From positions 14,286,446-14,350,445 of the forward strand of contig CM043969.1 in assembly GCA_014529385.2 (NCBI GenBank): DNA of 64,000 bases. The letters run 5' to 3'. The position numbers and the translations under genes are program-made. The notes beneath the pieces were generated by a model. The model was not told the origin of the DNA, ran no database searches, and was given only the letters and a program-made list of their open reading frames with translations. Every line of letters begins with the position of its first letter. Position 1 is the first letter of the stretch. Shown here piece after piece: positions 50,368 to 62,903 of this stretch. This DNA comes from Adiantum capillus-veneris. Its lineage: Eukaryota > Streptophyta > Polypodiopsida > Polypodiales > Pteridaceae.

Positions 50368-51752
50368 TGAGCCTAAGGGGAAGGACAATGTCCAAAAGTC
50401 TCATCAGGGCAACTCCAACAAAGCTAAAGAGAAGGGACTTTATAAAGGCAAAATTAAACTCTCTCCTGAAGAGCTTGAGTGTTATCGCAAGGATAACCGA
50501 TGTTTCAAGTGTGGCGAACAAGGGCACGCGTATCGCGCTTGTCCCCAAAATAACAACGGCCATGATCCTCCTAGAGCTACCTTGGTCGAAATCCAAGAGG
50601 AGGAAACTCACCACAAAGGATCTCCTCTATGCCATGCTTGGGGAAAGGTAAGAGAACATTATGCTTTTATTCTCCTTGACCCCGGTTCTACTCATAATTT
50701 TATATCTATAGAGTTGGCCACCAAGCTAGGCATACAAACCTATGAGATGGGAGATGTCCTACCCGCGAACGGTGCTTTCAAGGGGCAAGAAGCTTCAGTC
50801 ACTCCCTTAATCGGGAAATTGAGGCTCCATGTCCAAAGCTATGTGGACAAAGAGGACTTCTTTATCTCTACTCTCAAGAATGAGGATGTAATCCTAGGGG
50901 CACCATGGTTTGAGCATGGCAGCCAATGTTAAATTCCCTGAAAGAAGAATATCCTTTAAGTTCAGGGAAAAAGATAAATATATAGATGCTAAGGAAATGG
51001 GTAACACTATACCCATTGTACATACACAAGCTTTCAACAAGTCAATAAAGAGCTCTATTTTCGTGTACATGATTTTTGTTAAACACTCTCAAAATGAACG
51101 TAATGTTTTAGCAAAAGAAAATATACACAATCAAAAGGAATTAGAGTTATCCAATTTTCTCAAGGGGTTTCAAGATGTCTTTATTGACGACATCCCTTGT
51201 GAGCCTCCTAAACGAGGCAATGATGACCATGCAATTGAACTTCTTCCAGGAAGTTCACCGCCTAACAAACCTCCTTATAGAGTTTCTCAAGCTCAACAAG
51301 AGGAGATTATGCGGCAAGTGCATGAGTTAGTTGAGAAGGGCATGGTTAGGCCTATCTCATCTCCATTTTGTTCTCCTGTGCTACTAGTGCAAAAGAAAGA
51401 CGGCACATATCGTACGTGTTTCGACTATAGAGCACTAAATAGAATCACTATCAAAAATAGGTTTCCCGTTCCACGGGTAGAAGACCTATTTGATAAGCTA
51501 CAAGGCTCCACCTACTTCAGTAGGATTGACCTAAAAAGTGGCTATCATCAAATAAGGGTAGTTGATCAAGACATTGTAAAGACCGCATTTTGCACTACGT
51601 TTGGTCTTTATGAATACATTTTCATGCCTTTTGGCTTGACCAATGCACCAGCCACATTCAACCGCTTGATGGAGAAGCTATTCAGGCCTCACCGAACCTT
51701 TACTGGAGTGTTATTTGATGATATCATCATCTACTCTAATTCATTAGACTAA
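50368..51752 (+). pseudogene. Chromovirus zinc knuckle, protease and RT (fossil)
   Basis: CCHC knuckle CFKCGEQGHAYRAC near 50,506-50,548; protease with FILLDPGSTHNFIS near 50,670 and DVILGAPWF near 50,885; RT with ISSPFCSPVLLVQKKDGTYR, FDYRALNRITIKNRFPVPR, FSRIDLKSGYHQIR and FGLYEYIFMPFGLTNAPATF, ending at the VLFDDIIIYS strand near 51,735. It is the standard Ty3/gypsy order. Confidence 0.92.
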
Positions 51753-53987
51753 CACAAGCGACACCTCCAGGTAATATCTCAAGTTCTAAGAGAGAATAAA
51801 CTTTATGTTAATCAAAAGAAAAGTGAATTTTTCTTACAAGAGATTCAGTATCTACGTCACATTATCTCTCAAGATGGCATCCAAATGGATCCATCAAAGT
51901 TAGAGGTAATAAAAGGATGGCCTAAACCAAAGAGTCTTCATGAGTTAAGAAGCTTTATAGGTATGTGCGCATACTATAGACGCTTCATAGAAAAGTTCTC
52001 ACTAATAGCAGGACCATTACATGACCTAATAAAGAAAAATGTTAGGTACACATGTCTGCCAAGGAGAACAATGCTTTTGAAAAGCTTAAAGAAAAGCTTA
52101 TCTCTCAACCTGTGCTTACACTACCGGATCTCTCAAAGCCATTTGAGGTCCAATGTGATGCTTGTGGTGATTGCCTTGGAGCTGTTTTGCATCAAGAAGG
52201 GCACGCCATAGACTATGAAAGTCGATGGCTCGACCCTGTTGAGCAAGATCTAGGCATTTATGAAAAGGAACTCCTTGCAGTTCTACATGCCTTAGACTCA
52301 TGGAAGCACTATTTATTGGGGACTCCTTTCATTCTGCAAATGGATCACCAAAGTCTTAAGTACTTCATGACACATACCAAGCTCTCCTACAAACAAACGA
52401 GGTGGGCAATTTTCTTTCGCAATTTCATTTTCATATTGCTCACAATGCTGGCAAGCATAATCAAGTAGCCGATGCACTCACAAGACGACCAAGAGTAAAT
52501 GCGGTTTCCATAGCAACTCACAATGATCTACCTTCTATGATAGATGAGTATGCTATGGATCCCGATTTTAGAGATGTGATTTCAGCCATTGCACTAGGGA
52601 AGAAAGATGAACCATTTACTTTACAAGATGGTTATCTTCTCTATGGCAATAGATATGCATTACTAGATCACTATGTGAGAAAGTAATGTATGAATCTCAT
52701 GCTCCTCCTTATGCAGGGCATAGAGGGATTCATTCTACCCTAAAGGGGATTGAGACATATCTCTATTGGTCTACCATGAAAGCAAACATACAAAAGTATG
52801 TTTCTAAATGTGTGGTATGCCAAAAGACGAAGTTTGATAGAGGCAAGCAACTTGGATTGCTTCAACCTTTGCCAAACCCTAATTCACCATGGGAGAGCAT
52901 ATCCATGGATTTTATCTTTGGATTGCGTAAGTCTATCCATGGGAATACGGTAATATGGACGATAGTAGACAGGTTCAATAAACAAGCTCATTTTATACCT
53001 GTCAAAAAGACTATCAAAGCCCATCAAATGGCAACCCTCTTCATTTCACAAATCTTCAAGTACCATGGCTTGCCAATGTCCATAGTGTCAGATAGAGATC
53101 CTAGAATGACTAGTAATTTCAGGAAGGGTCTCTTTGAGAATTTAGGAACAAGGCTAAACTTCTCTTCGGCCTATCACCCGCAAACGGATGGCCAAAGTGA
53201 AATAGCTAACCTAACAATTCTCAATCTACTAAAAGCCTATGTAACGGAAGTAGATCAAATATCCCAGTGGGAGAAGTACTTACCCTTAGCGGAGTATGCC
53301 TACAATAACACTGTACATACTTCCACAGGAAAATCACCTTTTGAGGTAATAGAGGGAAGATCAAAAAGTCCCTTGCTACTTACGGTACATGGGAAGATCT
53401 TAGCTGTAGATAAGTATAGCCGAGACCTACAATAATCTTTCCAAAAGATTAAGGATGCTATCTCTATCTCACAACAAAGGTAAAAGGCTACTGCTGACAA
53501 GCACAGAAGAGCCCAAGCCTTTAAATAAAATGATTGGGTCTTACTCAAATTTCCTAAGGCTCGATTAAGGCACACGACGGGCAAGAATCCTACGGGACAC
53601 CAAAAGTACTATGCTAAGTTAGCAAAAAGGTACTATGGTCCCTTCTAGATTCTTAGGCCAATCAATGAGATGGCCTATCAACTCAAGTTGCCCAACCATT
53701 GGCTCATACACAATGCTTTCCATGTGAGCCTACTAAATCCTTACAAAGGAGAGCCACCTCAAGAACCAACCATTGAAGACCCACCGGAGATCGAGGACCA
53801 AGAAGAGGTGTTGCAGCCCGAGTCCATTCTCCGACATGAAGACAAGGTACTAAGAGACGGTAAGACTATCCGACAATATCTTGATAAGTTTAAGAATTAT
53901 CCTTTTGAAGATGCTAGATGGATGCAAGGCATACAATTAAAGGATAACCTACACCTTGTCAATGCTTACAATGCTTCCCTAGAGTAA
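51753..53987 (+). pseudogene. Chromovirus RNase H, integrase and chromodomain (fossil)
   Basis: RT connection near 51,885-52,040; RNase H with DLSKPFEVQCDACGDCLGAVLHQ (52,120-52,190) and YEKELLAVLHAL; integrase zinc domain HRGIHSTLKGIETYLYW...CVVCQKTK (52,720-52,830); integrase core with SMDFIFGL, SDRDPRM and YHPQTDGQSE; C-terminal chromodomain-like PESILRHEDKVLRDGKTIR...NYPFEDARW (53,820-53,925). In chromoviruses this domain steers integration towards heterochromatin marks. Confidence 0.9.
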
Positions 53988-54340
53988 GCAAATGTACAAA
54001 TGTTAAAAATGAACAAAGTTATTATCTTATAAGACTCTCTTTTTCTTTATTGTGCACAAAAATGAAGTAGTATGCATACTTAGATCAAGTTTGCGAAGCC
54101 GACGTCTCCCGAACGCCAAGTGGAGCTTGTCACTCTACTATGGAAGATGATAGGACTAATGTGCAGACATGCTTGCGGCAACCTTAGGCTCTCAAGCACC
54201 AAATGGACTAGTCATGCATTGTGGAATGATGTCGTAGGGTAACATAGGGATCCTCTACCCGCTAAGAAAAGTACTAATGAATATGCTTTATCTTCTCTAC
54301 CCCATAGTCGAGGACGACTATGATTTCAAGAGATAGGTAA

Positions 54341-55930
54341 TGTCATAATAATCAATATCTAACTCTCCTAAATGATTTTCTCATGTTAAACTGATCATTT
54401 AATATGGGGAAGTGCCAAGGGAGAAAAAGCTAGAATATTGGTTAAGCTAGTAGACCGGCCACAGTAGGGATCCAAAGGAGGGAAAATAGGGATCCAAAGG
54501 GGGGGCCACCTGTAAAAGAGCCATGTGCAACAATGGGCTTAAAAGACCCTAAGGTTCAGCCCATTAAGACTTCCAAAATGCTAAGGTTCCAAAATTCAAA
54601 GGTTGTGTCCAAAGGTCCAACATTGGGGGAATTGGATGCTTTGTGTGTGTCCCAAAAGTCTTTGGCAATCCCTACATAGAAGGGGGTGAGCCTTGCAAGT
54701 GGGGATGAGAGAGAAACTCACACACACACACACATACACAGACAAGCTCCCTTTACACAAAGGGAATGAGGGACACATGTCAGCTCCTAGCCCAGATGCC
54801 CATAAGGTGTACCCAATTCCTATTGGATGGCCTTGGAGGTGGACCAAAGAGAATTAGGCTAGAGTAAATTTAGTTTAATTAATTTAAAAACACTTAATAA
54901 AAGAACCAATAATAATTAAGCTTTCAAGAAGACTATTGGACAGTCTCCCAAGGGGACCAATGAGCATTTAGCAGCCCAATGGCTTGCCTAATTCCTATTG
55001 GCCTAGAGGCAAAGGGATCCAATGAGAGTTTAGTTGAATTAAATAATTACCTAAAGCTCTCACAAAAGGGGAAAGGGGGACACATGTCAAAAGGCTATCA
55101 CTTATACTTCTTAATTACCATTGGCTAAGCGTGGGGAGGTCCAATAGGATGCTAGCAAGAGCAAAAAGCAAGAGGGGTCGACCAAGAGAGAGAGGGGGGG
55201 CTGATTTTTGCAAGGCATTATCACACACACACACACACTCACACTAGCTCGTGTGTGAATAAAAGAAGAATCTCTCTCCTTCTCAAGCTGTAATGGAAAG
55301 CTTATCACCTACTCCAAGCTTGTGAGAAGGAAGGCCTACACCAACAACTCTTGGCTTTGTGATGCAAATCCAACCAAGAGCCAAGCTTCAATACATGCTC
55401 ATCTCCTCTACCATGCTAATTACTAAGCTAAGCTATGCTAATATGAGTGATTATGTGAGGATATGTACATCTTTCTTGTAAGAATACTGCTTCTTCCTCT
55501 CAATCTACTCTCATACCCCGCTAGCTCTCACCATCTTCGAAGGTGTGTGAGGTCTTGGGTCTGAGACCCTGAGGGAATTGATGTTGTGTTTAATAAGTGT
55601 TTTGCGTAGTGCATGAAGTTTCCATCTTCATTGCACTCGCTAGTATTGAAGAAACACAAGAAATTGTATTGTAAAATGTCTCTCTTGATGGGAGAAACCA
55701 TAATACAAAGCCTTTTGGAGGGGGGACCGGCTCCATGCAGATCCTGTCCTCAACTGTTGTCAATTGCTTAATTTCTCTCGCTTTTGAAGTATTGTTCATG
55801 CTATCTAACTAGGTGTTATGTTTTTAGTTGCTTTCTCCACCCAAGCACTTTTGTTAATCTCATTAGGAATCTATTCTAATGAAATGCTCACTATGTGCAT
55901 GCTATTTTCTGCTACACACAAGCTACTAGG
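54341..55930 (+). repeat. Possible chromovirus 3' LTR and flank
   Basis: TGTCATAATAATC at 54,341 follows a purine-rich AAGAGATAGGTAA about 350 bases after the pol stop, a plausible LTR start. Inside, the phrase CCxAATTCCTATTGG occurs at about 54,810 and 54,989, with CA tracts at 54,720-54,737 and 55,222-55,240. The LTR end is not placed because no 5' LTR is available for comparison. No gene is seen. Confidence 0.45.
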
Positions 55931-56649
55931 CCATTAAATGTTACATGAACTACGTTCTTTTCTTGGTCTGTGCAGTTATTACGAGAAGTTTGTACATAAC
56001 TTTGCTTACAAATCTCATTACCTCACTCTCCTATTAAAGAAAAATTATCCTTATGTGTGGTTTGATTTGCAAGAAAGTTTCTTTAATGCACTCAAGATTG
56101 CTTTGATAAATCTACCTAGACCCTTCTTTGTCATAGTCACTGATGCTAGTGGAAAAGGTATCGGTGCCGTCCTTATGCAAGATAACCATCCACTTGTATT
56201 TGAAAGTCATAAAGTTAAACCGTCTGAAACAAAATGTCGTACATATGAAAAAGAGTTGAATGTTGTTGTACATGCCTTGAAAATTTGAAAACATTATTTA
56301 ATGGGTGTTAATTTAATCAGCAAAGTATCAAATACTTATTGTCTCAACCCTTAATATTTGATAGACATATTAAGTGGGTTGCCTTCATTCAAAGCTTTCA
56401 ACCCAACATTCAATACCATCATGGTAAGGAAAATGTTGTAGCTGATGCCTTGAATCATCAAAGACCCTCTCTCAATAATCCATCAATCATTACGAGTACA
56501 TGATTTGATTCAATGGTTGACACTTATGCACAAGATGATGATTTCAAAACCACATGGTTGCAGATGATTGAGAATTCTGTGCACACATTTTTGGAATACG
56601 CTATTCAAGAAAACTTTCTTTATTTCAAACAAAAATTATGTGTGACTAA

Positions 56650-58940
56650 ACTTTTCGTACATTAACCATTAGCAACAATTGGTAAGTTATCCAATTCCAG
56701 TTGCAGTACGGTAACTACAGGCAAGGCCTATGGCTTGTACAATAAAGGTATTCCGCAAGGCCAACCAGTTATTGGAATTCAAGAGGCCGACATGCATCTT
56801 TCTCTCAAGTTCAAAGTTTTGGATTTTCTAGGGCATGGATCCTAGGAAAATTTTTGAACTCGATGCAGTCAAAAATGGTCATGATCAACCCATTGTCGAC
56901 AAGTCAAATTTGACAGGTTTTCAAGGATAATTGGCAACGGGTACATGCAAGCAGTACTTGGCAACATCAAGTACACTTTGTTTATGCAATTATTGTAGGT
57001 ATTTTTATGCTTCCATTATATATCTTATTCGACAAGGTTGACAATTGGGGGGGTTAATTTTCCTTTAACTATGTCTAGTGTGATAATGCCACAAGATGCA
57101 CCATGATACATCAGTAATGTTTTAACTAAGGAGCAAGGATCCATAGATTTGGTTCGCTATTATCTCTTTGAGATGTACTCTTTGTGCTATCAAGCAGAGG
57201 GGAAAAGCAAGGCTTCTAGGAGCATGGCTCCATATCTATATATATGCATTGGAAGCACATTGACATCCACACCTATGAGTTGACTTTGATGTTGACAAAA
57301 TCAAACCACAAGGTCCTACAATTTCTGATACCAAGGGTGGTAATTACAAAAACATGGTAAGTACTTTAAATTTAAGCTTCAAATTTTGAACTTATTCAAT
57401 TTTGCAATTTTTTTTCGAGTGCCAACTTGACAAGCAAAGGTTGCTTTGCTCAAGAAGAGTTTAGAGTTTGGCAGTTAGATAAGTTTGATAGCTAATCTTT
57501 GTGAGCTATGTCTTTCAATATTGGGCAATCTCATGATTCTCAATAAGTTGCATGATTCGGCAAGGCTGAAAACTCGATACGATTGAATATGTCTATTATT
57601 AGGAGCATTTGTTAGCTATGAGCACAGGCTCCCTCTTGTCTTATTTTTTATGTACGCAATAATGCCAAATCATTCCATGAGTGTTGATGGTCATTGACCT
57701 CTTCATAGTTGTACTTTCAAGGAAAGAAGTCCTCAATCTGCCAAGGGGTAGTGGATAAGTTCATGGTTGGACATGGTAGAGTGTGTTGGTGATCGTTAAC
57801 TACTAGTTTATGAAGTTTTTATGCATAATCCAATCAAGGGGTTGGAAATTCCAGAATCTAACCAGGGGTTAGAATTTCCAAGACAACACACAAGATTACC
57901 AATTCAATAACTTTCAACTTTGAGCAGTCCACTTGACTTTGAGTAAGTGGAAACTATTTTCAACCTCCAAGTAAGTGTATGTTTTGGTTTCATTTCATTT
58001 CTGAATATGCTTTAATTGAGTTTTCCAAGAAGGATGTATATGCTAGTTTTCTTTCATCCATTTCACTCTTTAGACACATGACAAAGTCATGTAAGAGCAC
58101 AACTTTTTGGGAGTGTATCAGATACATTTTTGCACCCTCCCTACAGTTATGGATCTACATGGTAGGGTTTTGTTTGGTACATCTTGTCACACAGGGTACA
58201 ACATGGTCTAGGAACTCATGGAGTTTGGTTTAGTCAGTGTGGAGCAAGGTTTATGAGGTTCCCCTCTCACTCAAGTCATTGTGTTTATAGTTGCCTCGCA
58301 CAAGTACCACTCGTACTTGTTGGATGTCATTTTTCTTGACATCATTATATGAGACATGTGGAAAGATTATTTATAGTTACCTCGCACAAGTACCTCTCGT
58401 ACTTGTTGGATGTCATTTTTCTTAACATCTTTATATGAGACACATTCCACATGTGGAGAATATGAGTCTCTGGGACTGACATTGGTACCTATTTATTTTT
58501 ATTTGTCACGACAAAGTTCGGTCAATTCCATTTCACATGCCATTTTAAGCACGTAATATTAGGGACAATTTCAATGCCAAAAATTGTCGGATACTTAGAA
58601 AGACTTGTTAAGATTATAAGTGATGTTGAACAACATTAACAAATGGTTGTTTATGCATATATCAAGGCTATGAATTATGTTTCATGCTTTGTACCTAGGT
58701 GTGATTTTTGTTTCACATTCTATTATGGTTCAAATATTTTAGCAAGGTTTGAAAATGATTGTAATAGAAAGTCTTTAGTTCTTGTAGAAATACTTACCCT
58801 CCTATTTCATGTGTGCTATGAGCATCACATCCCCCATCAGCATTGGCAATTCTAGTCATGAAACTGCAGGGGTGGATTCGTTTTTGCTAAGTGCATGCAC
58901 ACTAGGTGTTATCGATGTTTGGCAAAGGCTAGTTTGAAGC
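56650..58940. other. 2.3-kb unassigned sequence inside the old gypsy fossil
   Basis: It falls where RNase H should join the integrase zinc domain, so it is probably an old insertion. I find no coding domain, no clear terminal repeats and no target duplication. It contains a tandem duplication at 58,287-58,445. The only longer frames (57,979-58,233 and 58,643-58,855) have no recognisable motif. Confidence 0.5.
58287..58445. repeat. ~84-bp tandem duplication with an internal hairpin
   Basis: TATAGTTGCCTCGCACAAGT (58,287) recurs as TATAGTTACCTCGCACAAGT (58,371), each followed by TTGGATGTCATTTTTCTT. Each copy holds CAAGTAC-5 bases-GTACTTG, a perfect 7-bp hairpin. Confidence 0.85.
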
Positions 58941-59638
58941 GGCATGCAAATTCATGAAATGATAGCTTATGAAGCATTTCGCACTTTGTGTGTAGTATTT
59001 CACTTAGAGAATGAAAAGTCTCATGAACCTTACCAACTAAAGGATGAATTTTTATTGCATGGTTCACAACTATACATGACAAAGAATCTGTGTGAGAAGG
59101 TTATGTACAAATCCTATCCATCTCCTTATGCAGGGTACCGTGGAATTCCAGCCACAACCCGAGCAATAGAAAATTATTTCTATTGGTCCTGGTCCACTAT
59201 GTGACACGATATTCAAAGCTATGTAGAGCAATGCATAGTATATCAAAAGGCAAGTAGATTGTTGCAACCTGTGCCAATCGCACAAGCTCCATGGGAGAGT
59301 ATTTCTATGGATTTTATCGTTAGCTTGTCAAAGTCCATAGATGGAAATATGGGACATTTGGATAGTGGTTTGTCAATTTAATCAACATGATTATTTTATT
59401 CATATTAAATCACATCACATGGCTACTTTATTCTTTTTTAAAATTTTAAAGTACCATGGTATGCCAAGTTCCATAGTCTCTAATAGAGATCCACATATTA
59501 CAAGTCTCTTTTGGAGGGGGCTACTTGAAAAGATGGACACACGTTTTGATTTCTCTTTAGCTTATCATCCTTAAATGGATGGCCAAAGTGACATCACAAG
59601 TTTGACTATTCTTGATCTTTTCAAAAACTATTAATAGC

Positions 59639-62288
59639 TGTTTTTCGGCTCTCCATAATTGCCATACTAGATTACTCCACCCTACCAAATTCACCCAAAC
59701 GCTATGGCTATCCCTACCATTTCACTGTACATAGGCGTGTGTGAGTTAGGGGGCTTTTCCCATATCTTCTTAAAAACCCTCAGCTAGCTAGTCACTGGGC
59801 TAGGTGAGCCAAAAAAAAATAAAAATAATAAAAAAATAAAAGTATGTTATGGCCTCTTTGTGTGTAAATATTTCATTGTATATATGGCCTAAATATAGGG
59901 ATTTTTTATAATTATTTTGGTATTTTATTTAAATATTTCTACTTAGGTGTGTGTTTTATTAAACCTATGTACACCTTCTTTCATCCTCTTACACCATAAT
60001 TATATTTTTTGCCAATATGAACATACTCTAACCTCCTATTTTTCCTCTATACAAATCACTCCCACATTTTCACCCTCACCCTCGTGAAAACAAAAAATTG
60101 ATTTCTACTCATTGGTTACTTTTATTATATTATTTACTTGCACACCTTTTCCTCTTTCACCCAAAATAATTCAAGGAGGTACCATATCATATGATTCCAA
60201 TATCTTTCCATATCCATAACTCCTCCATATTTTTATTATTATTTTTACTCATTATTCTAACACCATGTGCTCATTGAGCTAAAGTCCATGAATAGTCCAT
60301 ACACTAGTCCCACCATGTATATATTTCTTATTTCACCAATAATCCTCCTCCATGCATGGATCAAGGGCAACTTGAATGCTTTATATTATAATATGACAAA
60401 GGAGGGGCTCACTCTTGGATGCATTGTACAAATTCAACAAAGGAGGGGGCCACTAAAAGACTTTTGCAGGCATAAAAAACAGGCTTTTTGGTGAGAATTT
60501 TGGCACCTATCTCCACTCCGAATTTGGAGCGGTGGTCAAAAGAGAAAATGTAGCCCACACTCTGAATAATCACCTCAAATGTTTTCATGATTTTTGGAGC
60601 TACCAGCGGTGAGCTATGATTTTTTGAGTGGACCCCAGTCTGCCCACTTTTCTCACAAGTAGCCCTTAGTCTTCTCTCACCCTTCCACACACCTACTCAC
60701 TCTTACACATCCCTCCCTCTCCTTCCCTCACTCAAACCTACAATTTCCATGGCTTCTCCCACCCTCTTCACCATTACCCTTCTCTCTCATCCCTATAGTT
60801 CTTTTATGAACCTCTACATACATACACCCTCTCCATGTCTCTCTCTATTGCTTCTATGTTACAATTTCATTTACCTCTCCTAAAATATCTAAAATTCAGC
60901 ATCTTAACCATGATCACTTCTGCAAATTGAGGATTTTTCATCAACAAATCCTCTTTTCATCGTGGTCGTCAACCGTGGCGGCGGCGTAAAGAAGCGAAGA
61001 AGAAGAAGAAGACCAGCGGTCATTTTTTCCACAATCTACACAAGGGTGAGTTCAAGCTTCTTCAAAGCTTCACCATCTCAATGATTCTCTTTTAATTCAC
61101 CCCTCTTCCTTCATCAAATCAACTCACTCTACCCATTGTAAATGTAACATTAACTTTCTAGTGATTACTAACGACTAACATACTAACACAAAATAGCATT
61201 GACATAACCATAAAAGACACCTCACCTCAAGACATGTATAGTAACTCTCTCTCTCTCTCTCCCCTTCCTTAAAACTTACTTTCACCTTATCTACCATCAA
61301 TAATGCTCTCTTTTGAGCCCACACCCATGACTCAAGCAGACAAAGAAGGCCCGCAATGTTTTGATATTCAAAAAAATCATAATCCTGATTTGTTAGCTTG
61401 TAAATTAGGATTTCCAATAATCTTAATGAGGGGTCTCCAACCTATAAATAGGCCCCTCTCCTTCTTGTAAAACAACCTCCAATATCTCACATAGCACCCC
61501 AACACTCTATGCGTGAGGAGAGACTTAGGTGTAGCAACCACTTGTGAGCTTCACTCTTGGTGTGAGAGAAGCCTTCAAGCTACACATTGCAAGTGAGAGA
61601 GCGTGAGTTCCACAAATCTCAAAATCACTATTGTATATGCTCCTTCATCATCAATAAATTGAGGTTTGGTGCATCAGAGGCATGATTCGACGTTCAAATC
61701 TTCGTCCTTCCATTTGTGCAATACGGTTTGGTGAATTCAAGGTGACTTGTGTATTTGAGTTTTATCGGTTGATCTTGATTTTAGAAAGTGTTTTAGTGTG
61801 TTTTTCATTGCCAGTTTTGTGTCCATTGTAAGAGGGTATTGTGGTGAGAGGTCTCCCACACCCTAAGACAGTGTGTGTGTGTGTTTTGGCAATGTTTAGC
61901 AATCACTAAGCATTGAGTGAGTTTATACAAGTTCTACGATAGCATCATAACGAACCATCTCCATTTGCAAGTCACAAATACGGTATTACGCAAGATCCTT
62001 TTCTCTCTCTCTTCCCTTTGCTCTAGCTCTCTCTGGTCCAGTTTGTGTGTGTCTTGGTGTGAGGTTGTTTGTGTGTGTTGTGTTGTGCATCTTCTTGGTT
62101 GTGCCAAAATCTCTCTTGCGTCCTAGTTCGCATACCATAACTAGGTGGTGCCCCTATCTTGTTTGGGTTTGGCTGTGGGTTTGTTGTTGTGTTGTGCTTG
62201 TGGTTGCCCCAGCCCCAATTGAGCAGCACGGGAGCCTTGAGGGGTGTTTAGAGGTCGCCTCTCTTGTTGCCCGCCCCGGACCGCCTCA
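59639..62288 (+). repeat. 5' LTR (2,650 bp) of the right-hand gypsy element
   Basis: It runs from TGTTTTTCGG to CCGCCTCA and matches the solo LTR at 34,485-37,191 in reverse. A TATA box CTATAAATAG lies at 61,442-61,451. It is inserted in the integrase of an older gypsy fossil, immediately after LFKNY coding remains. The primer-site region begins four bases after its end. Confidence 0.9.
61442..61451 (+). promoter_or_regulatory. TATA box in LTR
   Basis: CTATAAATAG, also conserved in the solo LTR copy. It predicts transcription starting about 30 bases downstream, giving a roughly 0.8-kb R-U5. Confidence 0.6.
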
Positions 62289-62292
62289 ATTT

Positions 62293-62310
62293 TGGTGCCC
62301 CCACTGAGGA
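62293..62310 (+). promoter_or_regulatory. Primer-binding site of right-hand gypsy element
   Basis: TGGTGCCCCCACTGAGGA lies four bases after the LTR end. The same pattern is seen at the left fossil's LTR border (2,766-2,786). The tRNA was not assigned. Confidence 0.6.
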
Positions 62311-62366
62311 CAGGCTTGTGTATCTTTTTGTGTAGGTTCAACCTTTAGCATAGTCAAGTAGGTTGC

Positions 62367-62819
62367 ATGAATCACGAGAATTTGTATGATCCTTTCATTC
62401 CCATTGCAAGGCAAAAAGTACACATAATTGTTAGTACTAAGTTGCAATTTCAGCGAGTAATTCGTAGGATTTTAGGTCCTCTTAGGTTGGCCGAGATAAA
62501 CACTTCAGTAAACCCTTCTATTTTGCCTCTGATTAGGTACGACCTTAGTTTGGACGTCTATATTTTTGTTTTGTTTTGAGTATTAGGTCATGCATAGACC
62601 ATGGATAATGGCCCAGGACTAGAGGTTTTCCCCTTCCATTTCACTCCACACATTAGAATAAACATTGCAATTAGTAGAAAAATCCATTTTCAACAACGTA
62701 TGGTATTCATGTTTGGTGCCCAAAGAGTAGGAGAAATTCTCGCATCACCAAACCCTGTCATTCTACCTCTTATTGATTATCATAGGTCATTTGATGTGAA
62801 TATTTTTATTTTGTTGTAG
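62367..62819 (+). CDS. Two tandem ~70-codon leader ORFs, duplicated copies of each other
   Basis: ORF 1 (62,367-62,579, 70 codons) and ORF 2 (62,601-62,819, 72 codons) lie between primer site and gag. Aligned by eye they share K-x-x-FQ, an EI-x-x-S-x-NP-x-ILPLI-x-Y block and a closing S-x-DV-x-IF-x-L, at a fixed offset of about 234-240 bases. So they are one ORF duplicated in tandem, with the reading kept open in both. Function is unknown; no domain is recognised. They may be leader proteins, or a gag N-terminal fragment copied in tandem. Confidence 0.55.
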
Positions 62820-62903
62820 AATAGATTGCAATTTAGAAAATATTATTGTGTAAATCTTTTAAAGAAAGAAAAAACAAAAACGCGTCACTTTGAAATCAAT
62901 TCA

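Larger units (their letters stand above)
45074..54340 (+). mobile_element. Chromovirus (Ty3/gypsy with chromodomain) fossil, split by a 4-kb insertion
   Basis: Starting at ATGGCTGACAATAG (45,074), gag runs to 46,343, is interrupted by the 46,344-50,362 insertion, and resumes with a CCHC knuckle near 50,500. Protease, RT, RNase H, integrase and a chromodomain follow to 53,987. A 3' LTR may begin at 54,341. No 5' LTR is visible: the gag start lies 134 bases from the start of the transposase-like gene. The chromodomain places it among plant chromoviruses. Excluding the insertion it has roughly eight breaks. It is old enough to have received the insertion and lost its 5' end. Confidence 0.9.
55938..59638 (+). 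mobile_element. Older Ty3/gypsy fossil (RT end, RNase H, integrase), interrupted
   Basis: 55,938-56,480 carries the RT thumb (LHELRSFLGLCSYYEKFVHNF) and RNase H (VIVTDASGKGIGAVLMQ, YEKELNVVVHAL, ENVVADALN). 58,944-59,635 carries the integrase zinc domain (YAGYRGIPATTRAIENYFYW) and core (WESISMDFIV, SNRDPHIT), then stops at the LTR of the next element at 59,639. A 2.3-kb stretch of other sequence lies between the two parts. It is heavily eroded, with many breaks, and similar in type to the chromovirus on its left. Confidence 0.85.
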
